Assembly: GCA_030704615.1 (NCBI GenBank)
Contig: CM060731.1
Span: 35,340,001-35,404,000, forward strand
Source: Takakia lepidozioides
Taxonomy: Eukaryota > Streptophyta > Takakiopsida > Takakiales > Takakiaceae
Reading direction: 5' to 3'
Length of the DNA stretch: 64,000 nt
Part shown: positions 11,241 to 21,226 of the stretch, piece after piece
Numbering within the stretch: position 1 is the first letter of the stretch
Layout of the letters: each line of letters starts with the position of its first letter
Notes under the pieces: generated by a model
What the model was told of the DNA's origin: nothing
What the model saw: the letters and a program-made list of their open reading frames with translations, nothing else
Database searches by the model: none
Position numbers and translations under genes: made by a program

Positions 11241-12845
11241 TCATAAGTTGTTTGGATTTTTTTTTACGGCTATTTGCAAGAGCGAATACATGTGTGATGT
11301 GTAGACGGAAGATTTTGTGATGTAATCCGTGATGTAGTATAGCAGTGTCTTTGCGTCTTTCCCTAAAGCACCGATGAACTTCAAATCGTGGTTGCATCTT
11401 CCTGATACTAACATCCATGGATCTGCGTTGTTCAACCATCTGTCGGTTCGTTTTATGTGCAGCAGTCCGGTTTCGTCGTCGAAATGCGTTTCTTCAACCA
11501 AGACAGCAGGAAATCCGTATCTACAATTATTTTTAAAAACATCTTCGTTGGTTTTATAGCACGCGGGATTGCACACGTGGCGATTGCATACATTCAGTAG
11601 TTTCGAGACGTCGCGCGCAAAGTCGGTATGAAATGTTTTAGAGTTAACATCGGGAGGTCTGGTAGTGCATGGATGGATTTCGGTGTTTACATTGTTTTCT
11701 TCGATGTCGGGGTCAATGGTAGTGGTTGGAATGTCGTCGTCAACCGGTATTTCGGATTTGAATTGGATCAAGTCGCGTACTATGATGCTGTCCAAATATG
11801 CCAACATTTTTCGTTTGAATTCTTCGTCGTCTTTCAGTTTTTGTACGAGTTTGTTTGGATTTGGGGCATTTTCTAGCCACAACAATGTGTGTATGTGAAG
11901 TGAACCATTTTTCGCCGTTTCGTAATAACCGTAATATGCGTTAATGTTCCCAAGTACTCCCGTATTTGTTGTGGAAGTTTTGGTGGTTTCTCTGACATGT
12001 AGTAGGTATTTAAAAACTGCATTCACGATGATGTGTATAAATTCAGCTTGAGATCTTGGATTCGTAGTGACAATTACACGTCTTTCATTGTGGTCCGGGA
12101 GGTTTTCGTCGAAAAAAATGTCAAGATTGATGTCGTTCCCACTTAGCAGGGACACCAGAGGATGATGTACAAATGCTGGATTTAAAGTGAAGAATAAGTT
12201 TGGTGTTCCCAACTGTTGCATCATGCTGAATATTTTGTTTCTCTGTGTTGTGCGGCTGCTTCCAGATGCCATCACTTGTTTACTTAATACTTTCAAGTGA
12301 CGCAATAACTTTCGAATTTCTGGTTTGTTGTTTATTGTTGTCACGTCGTCTATTATGTCGTTGAAGTCTTCTGAATGGATTTTGTTGAGGAGTTGTGCTT
12401 CACTTTGAAATGATGATCTCGACACTGTCAGTTTTGCGCCCAGACATATTTGTCTACGTTGCATCAGATTGAACATGAAGAATGGAAATAGGTGGTGTTT
12501 CGAAAAGTCGTGATGGATATCAGTGAGACTCATCAAATACTCAACATGGGCCTCTAAAGTTACTTTGATTGGGCGGTTTTTCATTTCGGTTACGCCGATT
12601 CCAAACGGAAATAACGTTGGAAACATGCATGCGATTAGTTTTGGGTTTACGTATTCATTCACCATTTCGGTTTCGTGTGTGTATGACAAGTACATGTTTT
12701 GTTGTAGTTGCAATCCATTTAAAGCGTTGGAGATTAGGTCGTCGTGCTTTATGTCTATTCCGTCGAAATCGATGAGTCCGGAGGTGTCTATGACGGGCTG
12801 GATCGTATCGTTGTCTTTGTTGATTGGTGTTTTTTTGTTGTGCAA
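11241..12845 (-). CDS. Helitron Rep (HUH endonuclease) domain segment
   Basis: A 534-codon open frame with the Helitron replication-initiator domain. The HUH motif is read as H-I-H-T-L-L-W-L near 11872-11907, and the paired tyrosines as Y-Y-I-T-D-Y-I-T-K near 11312-11340. In Helitrons these nick DNA and hold the 5' end covalently. Other family-like segments are the start region with T-L-F-P-F-G and A-H-V-E-Y-L-M, and T-L-N-P-A in the middle. Its long open frame contrasts with the broken retrotransposons nearby and suggests recent insertion. The first methionine here is internal to the polyprotein, so the true start lies upstream. Confidence 0.85.
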   Translation of the reverse strand: MHNKKTPINKDNDTIQPVIDTSGLIDFDGIDIKHDDLISNALNGLQLQQNMYLSYTHETEMVNEYVNPKLIACMFPTLFPFGIGVTEMKNRPIKVTLEAHVEYLMSLTDIHHDFSKHHLFPFFMFNLMQRRQICLGAKLTVSRSSFQSEAQLLNKIHSEDFNDIIDDVTTINNKPEIRKLLRHLKVLSKQVMASGSSRTTQRNKIFSMMQQLGTPNLFFTLNPAFVHHPLVSLLSGNDINLDIFFDENLPDHNERRVIVTTNPRSQAEFIHIIVNAVFKYLLHVRETTKTSTTNTGVLGNINAYYGYYETAKNGSLHIHTLLWLENAPNPNKLVQKLKDDEEFKRKMLAYLDSIIVRDLIQFKSEIPVDDDIPTTTIDPDIEENNVNTEIHPCTTRPPDVNSKTFHTDFARDVSKLLNVCNRHVCNPACYKTNEDVFKNNCRYGFPAVLVEETHFDDETGLLHIKRTDRWLNNADPWMLVSGRCNHDLKFIGALGKDAKTLLYYITDYITKSSVYTSHMYSLLQIAVKKNPNNL

Positions 12846-12850
12846 ATCTG

Positions 12851-13048
12851 TTATGTTGGTATGATGTTCAGCGTGGCGAAATCAATGTCAGTGGATTCAA
12901 ACACCGATCTTAAGATTGATGGTGGAATATCGTTCTCTGGTAGTCCATCCAATATGTCATTATCAATTTGAATGTCCTTGTAACCCATGTGATTTTTTTT
13001 TAGCCACGTTAACCAGATCGTTACTGCAAGTCTATGTACGTATAGCAA
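12851..13048 (-). pseudogene. Helitron N-terminal segment
   Basis: A 65-codon segment beginning near 13048 with L-T-W-L-K-K-N-H-M-G-Y and N-D-I-P-P-S-I, matching the part that usually precedes Rep in Helitron proteins. It ends one frame away from the Rep segment, so an indel separates them. Sequence above 13,050 no longer looks Helitron-like, implying truncation or unrelated insertion at the 5' side. Confidence 0.5.
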
Positions 13049-13149
13049 ATTACATGTTTTTACGACATGCGCTGAGTCTCACTAATTTTTTCATCTACAG
13101 AGGGCTTAACTCTGAGGTCAAGCAAACCTTGCTTTGCCGCATTATTAGA

Positions 13150-14145
13150 CCTGCTTTGGTGTTGGTTCTGCCCATTCTCTTTCCTATTACAAGCAAACAT
13201 TCGCATAACTGCTGGCTGAACTCAGACATAAATGTTGTAAAGCTAAATTTTAATGTACCAGGATAAGCTGGATTTTTATGTACCTATTGTTGATCAACCT
13301 GTTCCACTTCCAAGAGCCGATGCAAGTTGATGGTGTACAATGCTTGCTTGCAAATATTTTTGGAATGCTTCCTTCTGTGACTTACTTGCCTACACACACA
13401 TGTCAAGTCATCATCTAATTGGTGTGATTTCCTTGTGTGATATACATTTGTGTCCAACAACCTGTTTGTTTTTTTTTTTTCTTGTTGATCTTGCCATATG
13501 AGACAACTACATTCTGCCCATTCTCTTTCCTATTACAAGCAAACATTCGCATAACTGCTGGCTGAACTCAGACCTAAATGTTTGAAATGTTGTTTATGAT
13601 TTATGGAGCTTAAGAAGTTTTTCACTAGGAGAATTAGAAATCCTTACTCTTACCAGGAGAGTCAGATTGAAGAAGCAACGTCGTCAGAGATTGGGACGCT
13701 GCCTAATTAAGCCTCACAAGGATTATCAACGTTCGTACTACCAATGGCAAAATGAGGGAAAGCTACAGTCTTCGATGAGAGCTCTCAGCTTGCAAGGTGA
13801 ATGATGGCGGGAAACGCAGAGCTCCTGCAGTTCAAGAATTACAACTACTTCAAGAATTTGCTGCACTCAAACAGCCATTGCAGCAAATAAGACGGCTGTT
13901 GATACACAAAAATGTTTGAAATGATGTTTATGATCTATGGAACTTAAGACGTTTCCCACTAGGATGATCAGAAATGCTTGGTCTTACCAGGAGAGTCAAA
14001 TTGAAGAAGAAACGTCGTCAGTGATTGGGAAGCCACCTAATTAAGCCTCACAAGGATTATTAACGTTCGTTGCAAAGTGAACGATAGCGGAAAACGCAGA
14101 GCTCCTGCAGTTTAAGAACTGCAACAACTTCAAGAACTGCAACAA
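13150..14145. repeat. Nested direct repeats
   Basis: About 75 bases ending in gctggctgaactcagac occur at about 13,160-13,232 and again at 13,513-13,580, nearly identical. A second, longer unit starting atgtttgaaatg occurs at about 13,577-13,860 and again at 13,909-14,140, roughly 85 percent alike by eye, including the segment gcctcacaaggattat and the segment gcagagctcctgcag. No coding potential. Likely tandem duplication in an old non-coding repeat next to the Helitron. Confidence 0.7.
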
Positions 14146-14899
14146 CCGGGCAGACCCTGCACGCTCTGGGAAAATTTGGTGTTTTGGGCATTCTCGGGCG
14201 GGCAGTCCGGGCAGGGACCAAACAAAAATGTAAAATACACATCTGTTGTTTTGTTGTTTCGCGCAAGAAAAATGGCATAGTGTTGCCAAAGTTGAACCAA
14301 TCAAAATGCTTATGTGAACCTTGAGTCCTACACCCAAATCATATTTTTGGGGAATTTTATCAAAATATTTTTTGTCAAGTGGCAAAAAGTAAGCAGTCTT
14401 GGGCCAGCAGACCGATTGACTCACTAATAACAAACTACTCTTTGTCACATTTGGATTCATAATGCACTTGCATGGATATTGACAAAGTCCATATTAGGCA
14501 TCCTCCATCCCTGTTATGTGTTATGAACCCACTCTAGAAACTCTTATAGGCATACTTATGACAGATCGTTACAAAATCATAGTAAATCCAAAAAATATAT
14601 TTCTTCTCACGGTTAATAAGCATGCAAATGCCATCATGCCACAATTGGTAGAAATTCCGACAGCAATGCTCAGGGAACTTTTTAGTTTATGAATATCCTG
14701 CCAGAAATATATAGACACCAAGCTGTATTGATTATTGTTCAAACACTATGGCTGCCAGTCGATAGAGTATGCAATTCCGTTGCAATGTGCCAAAGCCATG
14801 ACCAATGGGCTATGGCTTCCCATGACCAAGATGTCAGGACACTCTCTTTGAACTTCCTTGCATATCGTACTCTTTATATCTCCTTGCTTCAACCAGTCT
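14146..14899. other. Non-coding stretch
   Basis: Nothing recognisable. A 139-codon frame on the minus strand (14041-14460) lies partly in the repeat and shows no motif. Confidence 0.4.
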
Positions 14900-15205
14900 T
14901 CAAATTCCAACTGTCTTTAAAGAAAACCCACACATGAGAAAAGTATTGTGTCCAGCTCTCTTGTTCACAGCATTTGCGACACCTACGAGGGTTAAACTGA
15001 TGTTTTCATTCAATGTACTAACACCCAGACCATGGACCTTTTTCCCCTTTTCCAGAGCTCCCAGGCTTAATGCACACGCATTGCAAACACAAACAAATGT
15101 GATGTGGTTGGGCGTTACCCCTTTGCGCATCATTTGCTCAAAGGTCTCCTCTATCCCGCACCCTTGCTGTGCATATCCATTTCCATCAAGGTAATATCTA
15201 CTAGG
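14900..15205 (-). pseudogene. PPR fragment, minus strand
   Basis: The minus strand reads G-Y-A-Q-Q-G-C-G near 15,175-15,150, then M-M-R-K-G-V-T-P-N-H-I-T-F-V-C-V-C and [12 protein letters not shown] near 15,140-15,030. This is the same PPR repeat class as at 1-1440, in opposite orientation and 14 kb away. It lacks neighbouring repeats and is a dead fragment. Confidence 0.7.
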
Positions 15206-15552
15206 GCTTCGCGTTGCTCCGCACTACTAGCGACGACTTCTGATAAGGACGTCCGGACGGACGGGCCATACTCGGGGATCATGAGAGAGAGTACGGATCA
15301 TGTAGCCTGCCAAAATGTCGGTGACACAGTTCCGATTGGTGGGGGAGGGGTGGGGGGAAGTTGGAGGGGTTTTCCATGGGTCGTCTTGGTACAACAAGTA
15401 GATTTGGACTATGATAAATCAGTATTTTTTTATTATCCATTGTGAGCATGCATTGGGACAAAATATAGACTTTTTGAAGAGGAGAAGGAGGATGGTCTTT
15501 ATAAAATATGGTGGCCCTTACATGGAACGTTTAGATTTGTCTAATTTAAGCT

Positions 15553-16399
15553 CTACCAAGCTATGCTTTTGCTCCAGTTGTCGTCGTTCGACTTTGTCTC
15601 ATCTCGTGCTTTGGCCAACAGTTTGACCCCTTTTAGTTGGAATGAAAGCCCGTGTTTCTTGTGACGGAAATTCATCCAATATCGGATGTTACACTTGACT
15701 TCAACGAGATCCCCTGAACGTACGGATTCTCCATCCATTTTTTGGCAATTTTCGTTAAGGACTTCTATTGTATTGTACATCTCGTCGTTGTTTGTTTTTT
15801 GACGTTTGTTGTTACCGGACGTCGAGCCAGAGTTGTTTGCGTTAGTTTTTAGGAGCTTTTTCATGAAGCTCATGTTGTTTCCACCCATCCACGTCGTGTC
15901 CTCGTTTCTCTTCCTTCAATTGTCGAACCATTTTGAATTGTATTTGTGTAGTTGAACAAAAATGGTTGTCTTCTATGAATATTGTGAATTTTGCGTCTTT
16001 TAGTTCTTCGGCGAAAGTCACGAATCTGTAATTCCCGCTTTTGCCAAGGTAGGGGAATTTTGCAATACCTACGAAGATTGCTATTTCTTCACGGTCCGAA
16101 GGGACGTTCCACAAGGCGCTTCGGAAGTTTGTAATGTAGGGCAGGCGCTTCCATGTGTTCCCCACCTTTAGGGCATGATGGTCATTGGACTGTCGTATAT
16201 CACGTTTGTCATTTCTTGGTGGGTTATTTCCTGGATTTGTTGGTCCCTCGCCACATTGTCCTTGACCTTGTGTCATGACCCATGGAGGATTTGACCGACC
16301 ATCAACCCAAATGGACCTCTTGTGTGTGCTGCTTGTGTCTATAGTCAGGTAATGTCGGATTGGTCTGTGAGAACCACCACGGTGCAGTTGAGCGGGCAA
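15553..16399 (-). pseudogene. Unrecognised two-part ORF, possible OB-fold ssDNA-binding-like protein
   Basis: Two frames (16399-15842, 185 codons, and 15888-15553, 111 codons) overlap and are probably one gene with an indel near 15,870. The first part is rich in charged and aromatic residues around N-V-P-S-D-R-E-E-I-A-I-F-V-G. The second has a short Ser/Asn/Lys linker, then S-G-D-L-V-E-V-K-C-N-I and G-L-S-F-Q-L-K-G-V-K-L-L. Alternating strands with a late G-x-S-F pattern suggest a beta-barrel such as an OB fold, but this is impression only. It lies 2.5 kb upstream of the Helitron on the same strand, so it could be an accessory Helitron ORF; it may equally be unrelated. Confidence 0.35.
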
Positions 16400-16502
16400 A
16401 GATTGACACGGCCTGCTAAGACCAAGCTGACTCTCCCAAGAACCTTATAAACATCATGCAGAATACCAAATCAGGGTACTAACAGGAGCCAAGAGCCCAC
16501 AT

Positions 16503-16814
16503 TTGCAGGATGGACAAACTTCTTCACATCGTACATTAAGAAAAAGCCACACCTTTAGTGAGCCTGTGGCCACTCAGTTTGCTGCCATGCAGGCTCATCA
16601 ACAGAGATGGCAGCCTCAACACAGCCAAGGAACAACAGGGGGTAACAATAGAGGTCGAACCCAGACTGGGCAAGCTTATGAGGGCAATCGTGCTGCCTAT
16701 TACATTTGTGGGTCTTTTGAACACTGGACGAAGCATTGTCCAGACAGAGCAGGGCTACCAAAGCTGATCAAGAACAAGAAGACAGCTAATGGCTCTTCCC
16801 CTCCTTTAAACTAG
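16503..16814 (+). pseudogene. Retrotransposon Gag fragment with damaged zinc knuckle
   Basis: A 106-residue Gln/Gly-rich segment ends in a CCHC knuckle-like motif, Y-Y-I-C-G-S-F-E-H-W-T-K-H-C. The first Cys of the C-x2-C-x4-H-x4-C pattern is Tyr, so metal binding would be lost. It belongs with the protease remnant that follows, on the same strand. Confidence 0.65.
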
Positions 16815-16960
16815 CACGATCTCTTGGGAAGGGGGCAAGAGGTCCATCATCTACCAACCCAGTTTTTTCTGTTCCAATTCAGGCTGTTCTATCTACTAAC
16901 TTCAAAGCTTTGCAGTGTCCTCTCAGTAGGCAGATTGCTGGCCAGTAGATCAGTCCCCTC

Positions 16961-17824
16961 ATGGCGGAGTGCCATATCCATGAGCTCATCTTTCCCTGTG
17001 TGGTTGGTACTGGATGCACTATATCTGCCATACCTTTGAGTGTTGTGAGAGTTCTAGGTCTTAAACTATGCCCTGCCACAGGTATTGAGGTGCTTATTGC
17101 AGATGGATCCAGGTATGAGCCCTTAGGACTAGTCACTGTTCCCATCAAAATTCATAACAAGGAGGTTTTGGTTACCTGTATAGTTACCATTGGAGATCAA
17201 TTCCTTCTAGGCCTTGACTGGATGACCGGAGCTGGTGCCACCATCAGCCTAGCAGACTACTCCCTTCGCTTTACCAATGGAGCAGGGCATGAAGTAGTGG
17301 TTCCCTTGAAAGCCGTGAAGATCAAGGTTGGGTCTGCTACAGCCAATTTGTCTAGAGTCCATGCCCTGGTAAAGGAGGTACAGTAGAACTCTCACTCCAA
17401 CCTCAATTGGAATGATTTCTACAAGTTTCAGCCTGATCTTCAACTCTTATATCAGTGGCATGTTCCTGGTGCTAGGGATAGGACAGGGGTGCCCATAGCT
17501 ATTCCAAAGAATTCTACTCTAATTCGTGCACCTCTCAACATCACCATCCCTGCCTTGACCCAAAGGGTGGTCAAGTCTGGTCTGGCTTTCTTGTGTCCCG
17601 CTGCGCATTTCCTAGAAGTTGAGGATTGGAGGAGATTGACTGCCCTTAAGCACTGCCTGGTGGCCACTGGTGTTCTTGATAGAGGATATAGACAGGAGGT
17701 CAAGATCCTGATTGCTAATCCTGAGCGCTTCCCTGTGACTATTAAAAAGGGGCAGGTTTTGGCTTGCATCACTGCTCTTCCCATTGCTGACATAAAAGAG
17801 GTGCAGGCTGGTTTTGGTCTTTAG
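16961..17824 (+). pseudogene. Ty3/gypsy-type aspartic protease and following region, decayed
   Basis: The frame 16961-17386 resembles a retroviral-type aspartic protease: a variant active site V-V-G-T-G-C-T-I-S where D-T/S-G is expected (Asp replaced by Gly), and the downstream F-L-L-G-L-D-W-M flap/strand typical of this family. After a stop, 17489-17824 continues with a region usually found between protease and reverse transcriptase (I-P-K-N-S-T-L-I-R-A-P). The catalytic Asp loss makes it inactive. The segment ends at the left end of the fold-back element at 17,915. Confidence 0.65.
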
Positions 17825-17914
17825 GCCATTGGCATCCAACATGGCCCCTTAGATACGGTTGCTGCCTTTGCTGCAGTTGCACCACCACATGTTCCTGATC
17901 TCAGCCTAGGAGGT

Positions 17915-18968
17915 GGGGGTTGCTATTCCATGAGCACATGAGCCATGAGCGGGCATGGCTCATCCATGAGCCGCAAAGTAACACACTTCGAATTTCGGCA
18001 GATTTTTTTCGAGCCCAAAACTATAAAATAATCGAAAGTAGTATAAGAAGAGAAGGTTTTCGAAGATTTCCGCGCTCATGCTGGAAGCACTCCGCTCATA
18101 AGTACCAGTGTCCGCTCATGACTTGGAGCCTCCGGAGTGCAGCCAATAACGGCGCCGAAATTGGGCCCCGGAAACCAAATACTCGGCTGAAGCCACCGGA
18201 GTGCAGCCGATAACGGTGCCGAAATTGGGGTCCGGAAACCAAATACCCGGCTGAAGGCTAGGGAGTGCAACTAATAACGGCACCGAAATTGGGCTCCGGA
18301 AACAAAATTCTCGGCTGAAGCTTCCGCAGTCCATCCAATAACGGCGCCCAAATTGGGCTCCGGAGAGCAAATACCCGCCTTACGGTGAGGGAGTTTTGCA
18401 AACTCTCCTGAAATTGGTGCGGATTTGTCTAATAAAAGCACACATGTCGGAGGAAATAGAAGTTCTGCCGCATACGACATTGGCAATGCAGCAATGATAT
18501 ATCCCTCTTCCGCCGGCCTCGCTCTCATTTTGCTCTTCACTCTTCTCTGTTGTGCCCATCTCCTCTCTGCTCTGAGTTCTTGCTGTGTCGTGAGGCCATG
18601 TCGTGCCCGAATCACATCTATCGACGCCAGACGGGAGTCATTGTCCCGAAAGCAGACGACATCATTGTCTTCCTAGATGTTTACAGGGACGATCCTCGAC
18701 TTGTCCAGCTGAGAGCAATGGAGTTTCTTCCAGGATTGCACGATTCTCCTTGGACTTCGGCTGGGGAGCAGGTGGTTCCTACACATCCTGGACCTGGACT
18801 TTCCGCTTGAGTGGGAGCCGAACAGATCATGCACAGCGTTGTTGTATCGTTGGAATTGTTGCGAGTGGACGTATGATGAGTGCATAGGTGAAAAATTCAC
18901 GCGTGGACGGACTGGCTCGGAAAGTGGGGACATTCTCTTCAGTTATGAGGATGGGGAGGAGGGGAACA
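17915..18968 (+). repeat. Left inverted arm of the fold-back element
   Basis: Begins with the terminal sequence and contains four or five units of a 64-bp repeat, then a transcribed-looking segment with a TATA-like box (tataaaataatcg near 18,020, mirrored at the right arm) and the 5' part of the plus-strand gene. The end is placed where the two arms stop matching, shortly after the segment coding E-E-G-N-T. Confidence 0.7.
18130..18385 (+). repeat. 64-bp tandem array in the left arm
   Basis: The landmark ataacgg occurs at 18,146, 18,210, 18,274 and 18,338, giving an exact 64-bp period. Each unit contains a ggcgcc or ggtgcc core followed by gaaattggg and a cggaaac segment. The units differ at scattered positions, so the array is not brand new. 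Confidence 0.85.
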
Positions 18969-19150
18969 CAGGGCCCACTGTGAAAATGTCCTTCTACAAA
19001 GGGGGCGTTATCGATAAACACGACATCCTCGTTAGTTTCAACCGGGCGACAGAAACCGCTGACATTTTGTTCAAATATCGGCACCCGGTCACTCAGGAGG
19101 TCCTTGAGAGGCCAGTTCGAGTTCCTTCTTCTTGGGCGAGGGGACCATAG
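18598..19150 (+). CDS. Fold-back element gene L (unknown function)
   Basis: Starts at ATG 18,598 (M-S-C-P-N-H-I-Y) and reads V-P-K-A-D-D-I-I-V-F-L-D-V-Y. A frame change or small intron is needed between about 18,740 and 18,840, where a second open frame starts with L-Y-R-W-N-C-C-E-W-T-Y-D and runs to the TAG at 19,148. The last part (from about 18,970) has no counterpart in the right arm and reads M-S-F-Y-K-G-G-V-I-D. The gene shares its 5' part with gene R but has its own 3' part. No domain is recognised. Expression from the inverted-arm promoter is inferred from MuDR-type elements. Confidence 0.45.
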
Positions 19151-19835
19151 GTCATGCATGCTAGAGTAGACATGTTTCGACTCGCCGACACTCATGGTAC
19201 ATACATTTTGATTCAGAAATCAAGTAGCTTCCCTGTGCCATATGGGGAATATACATGCTTGGATAATCTTTTGTTAAGGTTTTTTGCAATTCACTGCCAG
19301 TATGCTGGGACGTGTCCTTTGTCGTATGGATTGTTGTTTGCACAAGGTGCAGTATGCAAATGCTGGAATGTGCAGTAGGACCCTTCCCACTGGGTCACAG
19401 AACTAGCAATCTTGTAAAGGCATCACATTTGCAGAACACTGACAATGTATTGGTAGCAAATTGGAGTCTTCTCATAAAGGTGGACGAAAACGCCAGGATG
19501 GGCTGCGAAATCACCACAAATTGAATGAAGAACAGTAACAAGGAAGCACTATGCAGTGTACAGACCAATAACGGCGCTAAAATAGGCCACAATACTCGTG
19601 TATCTCCACACAATATATGCTTTCCTCGGATCCATTTATAGACATAACCAAAATAAAAAAAACATGCCCATGCCATTCACGGCCAAAAACCACATTCTCA
19701 TGTATTGCGGCACCGAAATGCACCTGGAGCCATGGCGGTGCGGCACCACCAAGTGTATAATTCCTCACAAAAAAATAGGGTGCAAGAAGATGAATGTAAT
19801 ATAATTGCCACTTTCTCCTTCCCGAATGTGGAATG
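19151..19835. other. Convergent intergenic centre of the fold-back element
   Basis: The two element genes end towards each other here. No ORF with recognisable content; one isolated piece of the 64-bp repeat (ccaataacggcgc) lies near 19,564. Confidence 0.5.
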
Positions 19836-21226
19836 TCAAGCAGTCCGATCTGTATCCTGCCGTAGGGCCTTGTGCAGCTCGTTGAAACTCAGTGTTGGAG
19901 CATGGATGAAGACGTCCACTGCGGATATGCAACTCATGCGCTTCAGAAAAATGTAATAAAGGTGTTTGCAGGGGACGTATGTTGCATTCTTCGATTCCAT
20001 AACAAGGAAGTCCTCACAGTTGCAAGCTGGGTACTGAGAAACCGTGATTGCATACACGACACTGCGCGCAGCAGACTCGGCTATTGACAACTGAAATATG
20101 CGCCCCATCCCGGGGTGAGGAACATCCCTGCAACCTTGCACTATGCAGGGCATTGCAAGAGCGTTGGCCATCCTGGTGTCATTTGTCTTTGTTGGTGGCC
20201 GCCGTCTTTTCAGTTTCCCCCACCGATGGGTGGCCCAAGCTGCGGGGTCACCCACCGGTATGCGGGGCGAAGAGCTTCTCGTGGGAGGAGGATGACGACT
20301 AGGAATTGGATTTCGTGGAACGTCTGTCCTCTCCACCATTCAAAACCCTACACTTCCTAGAGCGTCTGCCTCCTCTAGGGTAAGATCTGTACCAGTTACC
20401 ACAGGCCAGACTGCTGGTGGTTCAGGCATGCCTTGTACACCATACTTGGGCTTGCCAAACACACACGACATGATGTCGTGCCTGCAGAACCAAAACTCCT
20501 TCAGTGTGGCCTCCACAAACTTTGCACACACAAATCTCTCTGTGAAGCAAGGGGCAGGCACACCGCCCTGTGGGCTCCTCCGAATCATCTCATTGCATCT
20601 CTGGTTGGTGTCGACACGAACAGCACAACATTTGCCACGAAATGACAGACGGGTCCGTGCAATTCTCCAATGCGAGGCCGACACATCTCACTCCACGATT
20701 GGAATGTTGTATTGGGTAACGATAATAGGAGCAGCATGCTCATCCTCGACATGCTGTCCCGAGTCTGGCAGCGATTCCATGGATGCTGCAGGAGAGGGGG
20801 TACGAGTCCTGCTGGGAAGAGGCGTGGGACGCAACATCGTTGCGCCCCGAGGTTGAGTGTTCCCCTCCTCCTCATCCTCATAACTGAAGATAATGTCCCC
20901 ACTTTCCGAGCCAGTCCATCCACGCATGAAGTTTTCACCTATGCACTCATCATACGTCCACTCGCAACAGTTCCAGCGATACAGCAACGCTGTGCGTGAT
21001 CTGTTCGGCTCCCACTCAAGCAGAAAGTCCAGGTCCATGATGCGCAGGAACCACCTGCTCCCAGCTGGGGTCCAGGAGAATCGTGCAATCCTGGAAGAAA
21101 TTCCATTGCTCTCAGCTGGACAAGTCGAGGATCGTCCCTATAAACATCTAGCAAGACAATGATGTCGTCTGCTTTCAGGACAATGATGCTCGTCTGGCGT
21201 TGATAGATGTCATTTGGGCACGACAT
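19836..21226 (-). CDS. Fold-back element gene R with C-terminal SWIM zinc finger
   Basis: Starts at ATG 21,226 (M-S-C-P-N-D-I-Y) and is homologous to gene L through D-D-I-I-V-L-L-D-V-Y and W-N-C-C-E-W-T-Y-D-E-C. It then diverges: a Ser/Pro-rich linker, a Cys-rich segment (C-C-A-V-R-V-D, C-N-E-M-I, W-F-C-R-H-D) at 20,684-20,340, and a SWIM finger at about 20,020-19,940, read as C-N-C-E-D-F with a downstream C-K-H-L-Y-Y. SWIM fingers lie at the C-terminus of Mutator-like transposases. I see no DDE catalytic core, so this protein probably cannot transpose the element alone. Frame changes near 21,060 and 20,685 may be introns or damage. Confidence 0.5.

Larger units (their letters stand above)
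7641..13048 (-). mobile_element. Helitron (rolling-circle transposon), near-complete coding region
   Basis: All key parts of an autonomous Helitron occur in order on the minus strand: an N-terminal segment (12851-13048), the HUH Rep domain (11241-12845), a central region (10739-11185), a linker (9872-10672), a PIF1-like helicase (8445-9831) and a Ulp1-like protease region (7641-8373). The segments are separated only by frame changes, which suggests a single polyprotein with a handful of indels, that is, a fairly recent copy. Ends (5' TC, 3' CTRR) were not located. Confidence 0.88.

Noticed and set aside
14041-14460. 139-codon minus-strand frame
   Set aside because: Partly inside a direct repeat, no homology-like features; another frame overlaps it.
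18130-18385. CRISPR-like spaced repeats
   Set aside because: Units are contiguous 64-bp tandem copies without unique spacers and the genome is eukaryotic.
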